Shown here: piece by piece, positions 51,010-58,782 of the stretch
Layout of the letters: each line of letters opens with the position of its first letter
Position numbering within the stretch: the first letter of the stretch is position 1
Assembly: GCF_022751215.1 (NCBI RefSeq)
Contig: NZ_JAICDG010000003.1
Coordinates: 744,001-808,000, forward strand
Length of the DNA stretch: 64,000 nt
Source of the DNA: Actinomadura terrae
GTDB lineage: Bacteria > Actinomycetota > Actinomycetes > Streptosporangiales > Streptosporangiaceae
Direction of reading: 5' to 3'
Translations under genes and position numbers: made by a program
Notes under the pieces: generated by a model
Seen by the model: only the letters and a program-made list of their open reading frames with translations
Told to the model about the DNA's origin: nothing
The model's database searches: none

Positions 51010-52208
51010 GCGGATCTCCCAGGTGTCGGGCCCACGTGGACGGTCTCCACCCAGGCCGGGGGGACGGGCGGGTCGGCGCCGACGAGCGCGGCGACGAGGC
51101 GGCAGGAGGGGGCCTCCGCGGGCCACGGAGTGTATCCGTCGGTGAGAACGATCACCACCCGCGGACGGTCGCGGGCGGCGAGCGCGGCGGCGATCCCCGC
51201 GCCCATGTCGGTGCCCCCGCCGCCGTCCAGCTCGATCCGGCCGACCTGCGCGGCCGAGCCGATCCGGGTCACCGTCCGCACGTCCGCGTCGCACGCGAGC
51301 ACGCTCACCCGGTTCCCGCCCACGCCGACCTCGCGCAGCACCCCGGTCACCTCGGCGAGCGCCGCCGCGAGATCGTCCTCGCCCATCGAGCACGAGGTGT
51401 CGACCACGATCGCGACGCGCGGCACCGGGCGGCGCAGCGCGGGCAGCACGACGCCGGGCGTCGCGGCGGCGCGGCGCGAGGGCCGCCGGTAGGTGTAGTC
51501 GGCGGCGCCGCCCGCCCACGCGACCGCCTCCCGCACGGCGCCGGAGAGGACGCGCCGCCAGTCCACGACCGGCTCCAGCACCCGCTCGGCCCAGCGCCGC
51601 CAGCCGCCGGGCAGCGCGCCCCGGGCCCGCACATGGGCCTGCATCGCCTCGGCGGTGGCGCGCCGCAGCGCGTCCGCTTCGACCGCGCTCACGCCCGGCG
51701 CGGCGGACCCGTCCAGCTCCCAGGGGGCCGGAAGGCCGTGCGCGCCCGACCCGCAGTCGCACTCCGGCTGCGGCGGGACGCCCGGCAGGTACTCCTCGAA
51801 CAGGCGCCCCTCGGGCAGGCCGAAGTCGCCGGGGTAGAGGGCGCCTTCGGGCAGGAGCAGGCCGTCCGCGCGGAGGTCGTCGTTGATCTCGCAGTCCTGC
51901 GCGACGTTGACGCGCCGGTGCTCGCCCCGCGCGGCCTCCGGGAGCCGGTCGGCGCGGCCGTGGTGGTCGCGCAGCAGGTGCGCCACCTCGTGGACCCACA
52001 CGCCCGCCAGGTGCGGGACGGGCGTCGCGGCCACGAACGCGGGGGAGACGTAGCAGCGCCAGCGCCGGTCCACGCCCATCGTCTGGACGGCGGCGCTCGG
52101 CACCACGGTCAGCGAGTACAGCGCGGACGCCAGGTAGGGCCGGTCGGTCGCCGCCCGGAACCGCGCGGCCAGCAGCTTCGTCCGGTCCAGGCCGGGAGCC
52201 CCGTCCAC
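51006..52208 (-). CDS. HEXXH-plus-VWA protein (DUF2201-type), MoxR partner
   Basis: 400 residues from a GTG two bases after the MoxR stop. The N-terminal domain has a zinc-peptidase motif HEVAHLLRDHH (His73, His77) as in DUF2201 putative metallopeptidases. The C-terminal half is a VWA-like domain with DTSCS (Asp270, Ser272, Ser274) and the GGGGTD loop, so a metal site is likely. A Cys-rich ECDCG at about 149-153 lies between. MoxR ATPase and DUF2201/VWA proteins are known to occur as gene pairs. It could be a target-processing protease, or the HEXXH fold may be only structural. Confidence 0.88.
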   Translation of the reverse strand: MDGAPGLDRTKLLAARFRAATDRPYLASALYSLTVVPSAAVQTMGVDRRWRCYVSPAFVAATPVPHLAGVWVHEVAHLLRDHHGRADRLPEAARGEHRRVNVAQDCEINDDLRADGLLLPEGALYPGDFGLPEGRLFEEYLPGVPPQPECDCGSGAHGLPAPWELDGSAAPGVSAVEADALRRATAEAMQAHVRARGALPGGWRRWAERVLEPVVDWRRVLSGAVREAVAWAGGAADYTYRRPSRRAAATPGVVLPALRRPVPRVAIVVDTSCSMGEDDLAAALAEVTGVLREVGVGGNRVSVLACDADVRTVTRIGSAAQVGRIELDGGGGTDMGAGIAAALAARDRPRVVIVLTDGYTPWPAEAPSCRLVAALVGADPPVPPAWVETVHVGPTPGRSA

Positions 52209-52210
52209 CG

Positions 52211-53434
52211 CTAGCCGCCGGGCAGCGCGCCCGACACCCGCAGCAGGTCGACGAACGCGTCGATCCCGCGCGGGACGGGCCAGGCGGGGTCGCGGAGCGC
52301 GGCGAGGTCGCCCGCCGCCCGCGCCGCGACGTCGGGCACGCCCGCCTCCACCGCCTTGGCCAGCACGTCCCACCCCGCCTCCCAGCGCTCGCGGGTCGGG
52401 TCGGCCTGGACGGCCACGACGACGGCGGTCAGGAACGCGAGCTGCCGGTCGCCGCGTCCCGGCAGCGCGAACGCCGACGGGTCGGCGAGCACCCGGTAGG
52501 GATCGGGCAGGTCGAGCTCCTCCAGGTAGGACAGCAGCTCCAGTCCGGCGCCGTCGCCGACCGCGCCGACCAGCGCGGCGGCGAGCGCGTCCGGGTCGTT
52601 CCGGGGGGTGTGGATGGTCGTCCCCCCACGGGAGTATGGCCCGGCGCCGGCCGCGTAACCGGTCGCGAGGAGCCGCAGCGCCATCTCCCAGCTGCGCGGC
52701 GACGGCCACGCCCCGCCGCGCGCCTCCGCGTCGGACGGCAGGTGGTGCGCCAGCCCCGGACGCGCCGTGAGGAACCCCGACACCGCGCCGCGCGCCCGCG
52801 CGACCGCCGAGGGCACCCGCGCCGCGTCCACGACGGGCACGGCCGGCTCCGGCCAGGTGCCCGCCATGCCGCGCGCGACCGTCCTCGGGTCGTGCGTCCA
52901 GCGCAGGTGCACGAACCGGTTCGCGAGCGGCGGGCTCAGGTGCCAGCCGTCCGCCGCGCTCGCCGGCGGGTTCGCGGCGGCGACCACCCGGACCCGGCCG
53001 GGCAGCGCGAGGCTGCCCACCCGCCGCTCCAGCACGACCCGCAGCAGCGCCGCCTGCACCGCGGGCGGCGCCGAGGACAGCTCGTCGAAGAACACGACGC
53101 CGCGTCCGGCGGCCGCGAGCCGCACCGCCCAGTCGGGCGGCGCCATCGGCACGCCCGTCGCGGCCGGGTCGTCGCCGATGACCGGCAGCCCGGCGAAGTC
53201 CGACGGCTCGTGCACGCTCGCGATCACCGTCTCCAGCGGGACGCCGAGCCGCGCGGCGAGCCGCTCCACGCCCGCCGTCTTGCCGATGCCCGGCTCGCCC
53301 CACAGCAGCACGGGCACGTTCGCCGACACCGCGAGCGCCAGCGCCTCCAGCTGGACGCTGCGGGCGGGCTCGGTGCGGGCCGCGCCGACGTGGTCGTTCA
53401 GCTCGTCGGCCGCCGCGAGCGGGTCGGCGCTCAT
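52211..53434 (-). CDS. MoxR-type AAA+ ATPase, second locus
   Basis: 407 residues; the ATG overlaps the ankyrin stop (ATGA). Walker A GEPGIGKT (46-53), Walker B GVVFFDEL (113-120), VVAAANPP sensor 1 and ANRFVHLRW arginine region. It belongs to a different MoxR branch from the ATPase at 41448. Residues about 267-280 (PYSRGGTTIHTPRN) are encoded by the antisense of the same dispersed hairpin repeat and look like an insertion between the ATPase core and the C-terminal helical part. It should power the HEXXH-VWA protein encoded two bases downstream. Confidence 0.9.
   Translation of the reverse strand: MSADPLAAADELNDHVGAARTEPARSVQLEALALAVSANVPVLLWGEPGIGKTAGVERLAARLGVPLETVIASVHEPSDFAGLPVIGDDPAATGVPMAPPDWAVRLAAAGRGVVFFDELSSAPPAVQAALLRVVLERRVGSLALPGRVRVVAAANPPASAADGWHLSPPLANRFVHLRWTHDPRTVARGMAGTWPEPAVPVVDAARVPSAVARARGAVSGFLTARPGLAHHLPSDAEARGGAWPSPRSWEMALRLLATGYAAGAGPYSRGGTTIHTPRNDPDALAAALVGAVGDGAGLELLSYLEELDLPDPYRVLADPSAFALPGRGDRQLAFLTAVVVAVQADPTRERWEAGWDVLAKAVEAGVPDVAARAAGDLAALRDPAWPVPRGIDAFVDLLRVSGALPGG
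52601..52629 (+). repeat. Dispersed hairpin repeat, copy C (inside second MoxR gene)
   Basis: 29-base core like copies A and B, opposite in orientation to the gene it sits in. Two bases of the stem differ (GTGGATGG against CCCCCCAC), so this copy is a less perfect hairpin. It stays in frame and adds about 13 residues. Confidence 0.7.
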
Positions 53435-55032
53435 CGTTGCGCTCCGTCGCGGAGCCAGTCCAGCTCCGTCCGCTGGTACACCTTGATCATCTTGGCGAGG
53501 GACCGTCCGTGGACGTCCCGCACGCCGGTGCGGGCGCCCGCCTCGACCAGCGCGCGGACCACCTCCGGCGAGCCGAACTCGCCGACCGCGACGTGCAGCG
53601 GGGTCCGATTCTCGTGGTCGGTGCCCTCAAGGCCGAGCCCGGCGTCCAGCAGCCTCGGCAGCAGCACCTCGTGGTCCACCATGTGGATCTGGTGCAGCAG
53701 CGTGCGCCTGCGCCCGTCCCGGACGAACGGGTCGAGCCCCTCGTCCAGCAGCCGCAGCACGGCCTCGGTGTCGCCGTGCTGCACGCACAGGAACACCTCG
53801 CGCCGGAACTCGCGCAGGACGCGCGGCAGCAACCCGCCGCCCCGCCACGACCGCTGGACGGCGAAGCAGCCCTGGGTCCGCCCGCCCAGCGCGAGCAGCG
53901 CGCCTTCACGCTGCTGCTCCTCGGCGGTGTGCGGCACCAGCAGCCCGTGACCGCCCGACATGACCTCGTGCCACTCGCCCTCGCACCGCACCCGCGTCGG
54001 CCCGGGAGGCACCATCCCCGGCGGGCCCGAGGCGGGCGGGTGGCCCGGGAACAGCGCCGCCGTGACCAGCGGGTGCAGCTCCTCCGGCGTCACCATCCCG
54101 GCGCGCAGCAGGTCGAGGTCGGGCAGCCGGCGCCACCGGTGCTCGGCCAGCCGCACGGCCGGCCTGTCGCGCTCCTTGCGCGACACGGGCCGCAGGAGCG
54201 GGCGCGCGCGCTTCCCGTCCGCCCGCACGACCAGCTCCTGATACGGCCGCACCGCCACCCACAGGGGGGACACTCCGCCCAGGTGGCGGGCGATCTCGCG
54301 CGCGAGCAGCGCGGGCGCCACCGGCGCCGACGCGAACGTCGCCGCGTTGAGCCAGCGCGGGTACCGCTCGTCGCCGGTCAGGTCGAAGTCGATGCCGACG
54401 GCGTCGAAGGCGGCCTCGACGTCGCCGCGCTCCCAGGCGAGAGCGGTCCACTCGTGGAGCGCGGGCCCGCCCTCCGGCGGGGACGCGGGCAGCTCGTCCG
54501 GTGCCAGCGGCGTGCCGTCCGGGTGGAAGAAGGGGGCGCGGTCCCCGTCGCCGCAGTAGCGGAGCAGGTCCCCGGACCGGCGGGCGTCGAACAGGTGCGG
54601 TGCCGACGTCCAGTCCCGTGCCCCCTCGGGCCAGGGGAGCACGGCCAGCCGCAGCCGCTGCGGCCCGTGGACGTGGCGCGGCGCGACCACCTGGAGGACG
54701 GCCGTGCGGGAGCCCTTGCCGTAGCTCGCCAGGCAGAGCACCTCCCTGGGGGCGACGGCCGTCTGGCCGCCGCCGGCCCGGGGGAGGTGCCAGCGCAGCA
54801 GGTCGGGCGCGAAGTGCCGCAGGTCGTCCTCCAGCCGGGACGCGACCTTGGCGCCGGACCTTCCCGCGACGTCGGCGAGGTCGAACGCGACGTCGACGTT
54901 CGCCGCCGCGCATGCCCCGCGCCAGTCGCCCGCCAGCCGCCGCTCGGTGGCCTTCTCGATCATCGAGCGGGGCACGGCGTGCCGGCGGATCCGGAGCGCG
55001 GCGACCAGGGCCTCCCGGGAGGTCCCGGTCAC
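53431..55032 (-). CDS. Ankyrin-repeat protein
   Basis: 533 residues; GTG start in a GTGA overlap, stop in an ATGA overlap. The N-terminal 400 residues have no recognised domain; they contain basic and aromatic patches and no membrane helix. The C-terminal 110 residues form about three to four ankyrin repeats (AVLRLLDEGLDPFVRDGRRR, LLDAGLGLEGTDHENRTPLH, ALVEAGARTGVRDVHGRSLA). Ankyrin repeats bind other proteins. Its place between the LRR gene and the MoxR ATPase suggests a substrate-recognition role; that is inference. Confidence 0.8.
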   Translation of the reverse strand: MTGTSREALVAALRIRRHAVPRSMIEKATERRLAGDWRGACAAANVDVAFDLADVAGRSGAKVASRLEDDLRHFAPDLLRWHLPRAGGGQTAVAPREVLCLASYGKGSRTAVLQVVAPRHVHGPQRLRLAVLPWPEGARDWTSAPHLFDARRSGDLLRYCGDGDRAPFFHPDGTPLAPDELPASPPEGGPALHEWTALAWERGDVEAAFDAVGIDFDLTGDERYPRWLNAATFASAPVAPALLAREIARHLGGVSPLWVAVRPYQELVVRADGKRARPLLRPVSRKERDRPAVRLAEHRWRRLPDLDLLRAGMVTPEELHPLVTAALFPGHPPASGPPGMVPPGPTRVRCEGEWHEVMSGGHGLLVPHTAEEQQREGALLALGGRTQGCFAVQRSWRGGGLLPRVLREFRREVFLCVQHGDTEAVLRLLDEGLDPFVRDGRRRTLLHQIHMVDHEVLLPRLLDAGLGLEGTDHENRTPLHVAVGEFGSPEVVRALVEAGARTGVRDVHGRSLAKMIKVYQRTELDWLRDGAQR

Positions 55033-56162
55033 CGGTAGACGCTCACGATCGCGCGCATGTCCGGGTGGGCGCGGGTGGCGGGGCGCAGGAACCCCGCGAC
55101 GGCCCGCTTCACCCGGCGCGGCACGCCCGGCCCGAACCCGAGATACTCCAGCCGCGTCCCGTCGCTGACCCGCGCGAGCAGGGCCTTGGCGCCGCGTCCG
55201 GTGACGCCGCTGTGCCGCAGTTCGAGACGGCGGAGCGGGCTGCCGGGGAGCGCCTCGGCGAGCGCCGCCGCCCCCTCATCGCCGGTCGCGTTGGACGGCG
55301 CGCCGAGCGCGCGCTCCGACGGCGGGCGGCCGAGGTCGAGCGCCTCGATCCGGTCGAGCGCCGCCGCGAGGGCCCGTGCTCCGGCGGGCCCGACGCCGTT
55401 CCCGCCCAGCCCGAGCCGGACGGGACGCTCCCCGCACCGCGCGGCGTCCGCCAGGATCGCCGCGCCGTCGTCGCCCAGATGGTTCACCGGCACGTACAGC
55501 TCGCGGACGCCCGCGTCGCGCAGCAGCGCGGCGAGCAGGGGCGCCGCGTCCGGGCCGAGCCCGTTGCCGCCGAGGAACAGCCGCTCCAGCGGTGCGTCCC
55601 GCGCTGCCAGCGCGTCGAGCAGCGCACGCAGGCCCGCCACGCCGAGACCTGTGTTGACCAGGTCGAGCGTGCGGATCGTCCGGTTGGTCCGCAGCATCGC
55701 GGCGAGCGCCGTGGCGCCCGCGTCGCCCACCGGGTTGCGCTTCAGCCACAGCGCCCGCACCTCGCCGTCGGAGGCGAGCCGCCGGGCCAGCGCGGCCGCG
55801 CCGGCCTCGCCGACGCGGTTGCAGCCGAGGTAGAGCGTGCTCAGACCGTGGCCGGGGGCGAGGGCGTCCGCGATCGCCCGGGCGCCCGCGTCGCCCATCG
55901 CGTTCGTGCCGAGCAGCAGGTGCGCCGCGTGCGGGGACGCGACCGCCGCCGGGACGAGCCGCGCGACGCCCGCCGCGCCGAGGCCCCGCTTGCACAGGTC
56001 CACGCGCCCGTCGCGGCAGAGCGTCCCGAGCGGGAAGCCCTCGTCGGCCTCGGGCGGTGCGCCCTCGGCGAGCCGCGCCAGCAGCGGGTCGAGCGCGGCG
56101 GGGTCGGCGAGCGGCACGTCCGGGTGCTCGATCGCGGGGCAGCGCACGGGGGTCGGAGCCAT
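55029..56162 (-). CDS. Leucine-rich-repeat protein (ribonuclease-inhibitor type)
   Basis: 377 residues; the ATG overlaps the upstream stop (TGATG) and the stop overlaps the next GTG. From about residue 60 there are about nine repeats of roughly 28 residues with the pattern L..L.L..N.(V/L)G..GA.AL (LSTLYLGCNRVGEAGAAALA, VRALWLKRNPVGDAGATALA, LERLFLGGNGLGPDAAPLLA). This is the RNI-like LRR class that forms a horseshoe for protein binding. No signal peptide, so it acts in the cytoplasm. Together with the ankyrin protein it gives this MoxR/VWA operon two independent protein-binding modules. Confidence 0.85.
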   Translation of the reverse strand: MAPTPVRCPAIEHPDVPLADPAALDPLLARLAEGAPPEADEGFPLGTLCRDGRVDLCKRGLGAAGVARLVPAAVASPHAAHLLLGTNAMGDAGARAIADALAPGHGLSTLYLGCNRVGEAGAAALARRLASDGEVRALWLKRNPVGDAGATALAAMLRTNRTIRTLDLVNTGLGVAGLRALLDALAARDAPLERLFLGGNGLGPDAAPLLAALLRDAGVRELYVPVNHLGDDGAAILADAARCGERPVRLGLGGNGVGPAGARALAAALDRIEALDLGRPPSERALGAPSNATGDEGAAALAEALPGSPLRRLELRHSGVTGRGAKALLARVSDGTRLEYLGFGPGVPRRVKRAVAGFLRPATRAHPDMRAIVSVYR

Positions 56163-57544
56163 CACCACTCCACCGGTCGGTAGTCCTTCAGGAACAGCCC
56201 GGACAGCCGCTCGCCGCCGACGCCCCGCACGATCGGGTCGTACACGCGGGCGGCGCCGTCGATCACGTCCAGCGGCGGCCGGAACCCCGCCTCCCGCTGC
56301 GCGAGCCTGCCCGGATGCGGGCGCTCGTCGGTCACCCAGCCGGTGTCGACGCTGGTCATGTGGATGCCCGCCGCCGCGTAGTCGGCCGCCGACGTGCGGG
56401 TCAGCATGTTCAGCGCCGCCTTGGCCATGTTGGTGTGCGGGTGGCGGACGGTCTTGTCGCGGCGGGCGAAGCTGCCCTCCATCGCCGACACCTGCACCAC
56501 GTACCGGTCGGGCCGGGGCGAGGCCTCCAGCAGCCCGCGCAGCCGCGCCGTCAGCAGGAACGGCGCGAACGCGTTCACCATGTGCACCTCGGCCCACTCG
56601 GCGGGGTCGACCTCGTGCAGCCGCAGCGTCCAGCTGTTGCGGTCGCGCAGGTCGAGCGGCTCACCGGTCTCGTCCGTGCGGCCGAGGGGGAACAGCGCGT
56701 CGTCCCGTGCCGCGAGCGCCGCGATCGCGCCGTGCGCCGGGGCCAGGGACGCGCGGACGCCCTCCGCGACGTCCACCCGCGCGGCCGGGCCGGTCAGCGG
56801 CAGCGCCTCCGCCGCGCGCACCTCCCGGTGGTAGGCCGGCGGCCGCCGGACGGTCTGCGCCGCGTTGTTGACCAGGACGTCCAGATGGTCGAACCGGTCG
56901 TGCACCGCGTCCAGCAGCCCCGCCACGCCGGGCAGGTCGAGCAGGTCGACGCCGTGGACGTGCAGCCGCCCGATCCAGTCGCCGTGGTCGCCGACCGCCG
57001 CGAACCGGCGCGCCGCGTCGCGCGGGAACCGGGTGGTGACCAGCACCTCCGCGCCGTCCCGCAGCAGCTTCAGCGCGACCTGGAAGCCGATCTTCACGCG
57101 GCCGCCGGTCACGACGGCGCGGCGCCCGCGCAGGTCGCAGCGCGCGTGCCGGCGCGCCGCGTTCTCCCGCGCGCACTCCGGGCACAGCAGGTGGTAGTCG
57201 GGATGGACGTCCCGGTAGGGGGTCTTGCACACGTAGCAGCGCCGCGCCGCCACGAGCGTCCGCCACGCGCCGTCCGGCGGCGCGGCGGATTCCAGCTCGG
57301 GTGAGGGGTTCTGGTCCTGGAAGCGGGTCGTGGACGCGAGCGCGGCGAGGTCGCGGCGGCGGCGTTCGGCGGCGCGGGCCGTCCGGCGGGCCTTCTTGCC
57401 CGACCGGTGCACCTGCGAGGCGGCCTCGTGCACGGCCCGCCAGCGCGGATCGCCCGGGTCGGCGTGCCGCGCCCGCTCCAGCAGCCGCAGGCACGCGGCG
57501 AGGTCGGCCGGGTCCGGCGCATCCTCGGCCGGGACGGTCGGCAC
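56162..57544 (-). CDS. Short-chain dehydrogenase with N-terminal zinc-ribbon extension
   Basis: 460 residues from a GTG behind GAGGAG. The first 95 residues are helical and very basic (KKARRTARAAERRRRD). Then comes a zinc ribbon, CYVCKTPYRD...LLCPEC (about 102-125), and an SDR domain from about residue 140 with VVTGGRVKIGFQVA for the cofactor, LVNNAAQT, and catalytic-region S...FARRDKTVRHPHTNMAKAAL, though the usual YxxxK Tyr is replaced by His (HTNMAK). Ribbon plus SDR is an unusual fusion. As the first gene of the six-gene operon it is 32 bases downstream of the tRNA-like element. Substrate unknown; loss of the Tyr may mean altered or no catalysis. Confidence 0.82.
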   Translation of the reverse strand: MPTVPAEDAPDPADLAACLRLLERARHADPGDPRWRAVHEAASQVHRSGKKARRTARAAERRRRDLAALASTTRFQDQNPSPELESAAPPDGAWRTLVAARRCYVCKTPYRDVHPDYHLLCPECARENAARRHARCDLRGRRAVVTGGRVKIGFQVALKLLRDGAEVLVTTRFPRDAARRFAAVGDHGDWIGRLHVHGVDLLDLPGVAGLLDAVHDRFDHLDVLVNNAAQTVRRPPAYHREVRAAEALPLTGPAARVDVAEGVRASLAPAHGAIAALAARDDALFPLGRTDETGEPLDLRDRNSWTLRLHEVDPAEWAEVHMVNAFAPFLLTARLRGLLEASPRPDRYVVQVSAMEGSFARRDKTVRHPHTNMAKAALNMLTRTSAADYAAAGIHMTSVDTGWVTDERPHPGRLAQREAGFRPPLDVIDGAARVYDPIVRGVGGERLSGLFLKDYRPVEW

Positions 57545-57575
57545 GGCGCTCCTCGCTCCCCGGGGACGGATGGGG

Positions 57576-57648
57576 CAGAGCCGACCGGATTCGAACCGGC
57601 GTCCTCCAGCGAGCTGCGGTGGCGCGACGACCTCTGCGCTACGGCCCT
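57576..57648 (-). tRNA. tRNA-like element with defective anticodon arm
   Basis: Read on the minus strand this 73-base segment has an acceptor stem AGGGCCG/CGGCTCT (one G-U), T8-A9, a D-arm GCGC/GCGC with GG in the loop, and a canonical T-arm GCCGG-TTCGAAT-CCGGT. Only 21 bases remain between the D and T stems. The best anticodon fold shortens the D-stem by one pair and gives CCACC/GCTGG with one mismatch, loop GCAGCTC, no U33 and AGC at 34-36. The 3' end is not CCA. It is either an unusual tRNA or a decayed one. Confidence 0.5.
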
Positions 57649-57738
57649 GCCGTGCGGCAGCCTAGCGAAACAGCGGACATTCCGCCCTCGGTTCCCCGGG
57701 ATGAAGATCGCGTTCAGCCGTCGCCGGGTCCTCCGTGC

Positions 57739-58671
57739 TCAGCCGTCGCCCGGGTCCTCGTCGGAGGGGCGGGCGGGCTCGGGCCCGTCCGGGCCGACCC
57801 GGACCATCCGCACCACGCGGACGATGCGGAACCGCCGCCCGCACGCCACGAACTCCACGCCCCGCTCGGCGTCGACCTGGTCGGCGGCGCGCGCGTACTC
57901 GGCCAGCTCGCCCTTGCTCGGCGGCGGCCCGCCGCCCGGCGCGTGCCGGGGCAGGATCACGCGGAAGTAGTGCGCGAGCGCGTCCCGGGCGTCCTGCGGG
58001 CCGTCGCCGCCGGTGAGCGGCCGCCACCGGTCGTCGAGGTCCTCGGCGACGGTGAACTCCGGCGGCAGCAGCACCACGCCCGGATGCTCGCGGATCGCGG
58101 CGACCGCCTCCCGGCGCACCGCCTCCGGGACGGTCCCGGCGGCGGGCAGCAGGCTCAGCAGCTCCAGCCGCAGCGCCGCGTCCGACGGCCCGACCGGCGC
58201 GGTCGGGTCGATGAGGAACGAGCGCAGCGGGCCCTCCTCGGTGTCGGTCGGGCGCGCGGGCTCGGGGCCGTCCTCGCCGAACCGGGTGAAGCCCAGCACC
58301 CGGACGATCCGGTACCGGAGCCCGCCCACCGCGAAGTCGGTCTCGCCCGTCTGCTCGCCCACCTCGGGGTCGCACCGGTCGGCGATCGCGAGCATCCTCT
58401 CCCGGACGCGCCGCTCGTGCCGCCCGGCGCTGTGGCGCAGGTGCATCGCGAGGTCGATGCGCGCCCCGTAGGGCTCCAGCGCGCCGAGATGCCGGATCCG
58501 CCACGCGCCGCCGGACCGCTCGGCGACGCCGAAGTCCGGCGGCCCCGCGCCCACGATCTTGGGGTACACGCGCATCCGCTCGGCGGACTCCTGGTCGCGG
58601 ACCGCCTCGACGGGCCCGAGATCCCGGACGAGGTTGATCAGGTCGTATCCGGGCATGCCCTCGCTGGCCAT
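57739..58671 (-). CDS. DUF5954 family protein
   Basis: 310 soluble residues of a family found in actinomycetes, with no known function. Two regions repeat one another: YRIVRVLGFTRFGEDGPEPA near residue 120 and FRIVRVVRMVRVGPDGPEPA near residue 287, each followed by RP(T/S)D. The protein is thus probably two related beta-rich halves joined by a helical middle. The ATG has no clear ribosome site. It is a single gene in the same direction as the MreB-like gene, 111 bases downstream of that gene's stop. Confidence 0.75.
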   Translation of the reverse strand: MASEGMPGYDLINLVRDLGPVEAVRDQESAERMRVYPKIVGAGPPDFGVAERSGGAWRIRHLGALEPYGARIDLAMHLRHSAGRHERRVRERMLAIADRCDPEVGEQTGETDFAVGGLRYRIVRVLGFTRFGEDGPEPARPTDTEEGPLRSFLIDPTAPVGPSDAALRLELLSLLPAAGTVPEAVRREAVAAIREHPGVVLLPPEFTVAEDLDDRWRPLTGGDGPQDARDALAHYFRVILPRHAPGGGPPPSKGELAEYARAADQVDAERGVEFVACGRRFRIVRVVRMVRVGPDGPEPARPSDEDPGDG

Positions 58672-58782
58672 GCACCCATCGTGACGCCGCGACCGCCGCG
58701 CCGCGCAGCAAACGACCGCACGGTCACCAAACCCGTGCTCGTCACGCCCCCTTTTCCCGATATGGGGGAGCTTGGCGAAGGG

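Noticed and set aside
52209..53303. An extended reading of the HEXXH-VWA protein through the MoxR gene in another frame
   Set aside because: The extra part is antisense-like low-complexity sequence; the GTG at 52208, two bases after the MoxR stop, fits the operon pattern.
57590..57665. A peptide-coding frame reading SNRRPPASCGG and onward over the tRNA-like element
   Set aside because: This is a familiar false translation of tRNA T-arm sequence on the wrong strand; the secondary structure explains the sequence better.
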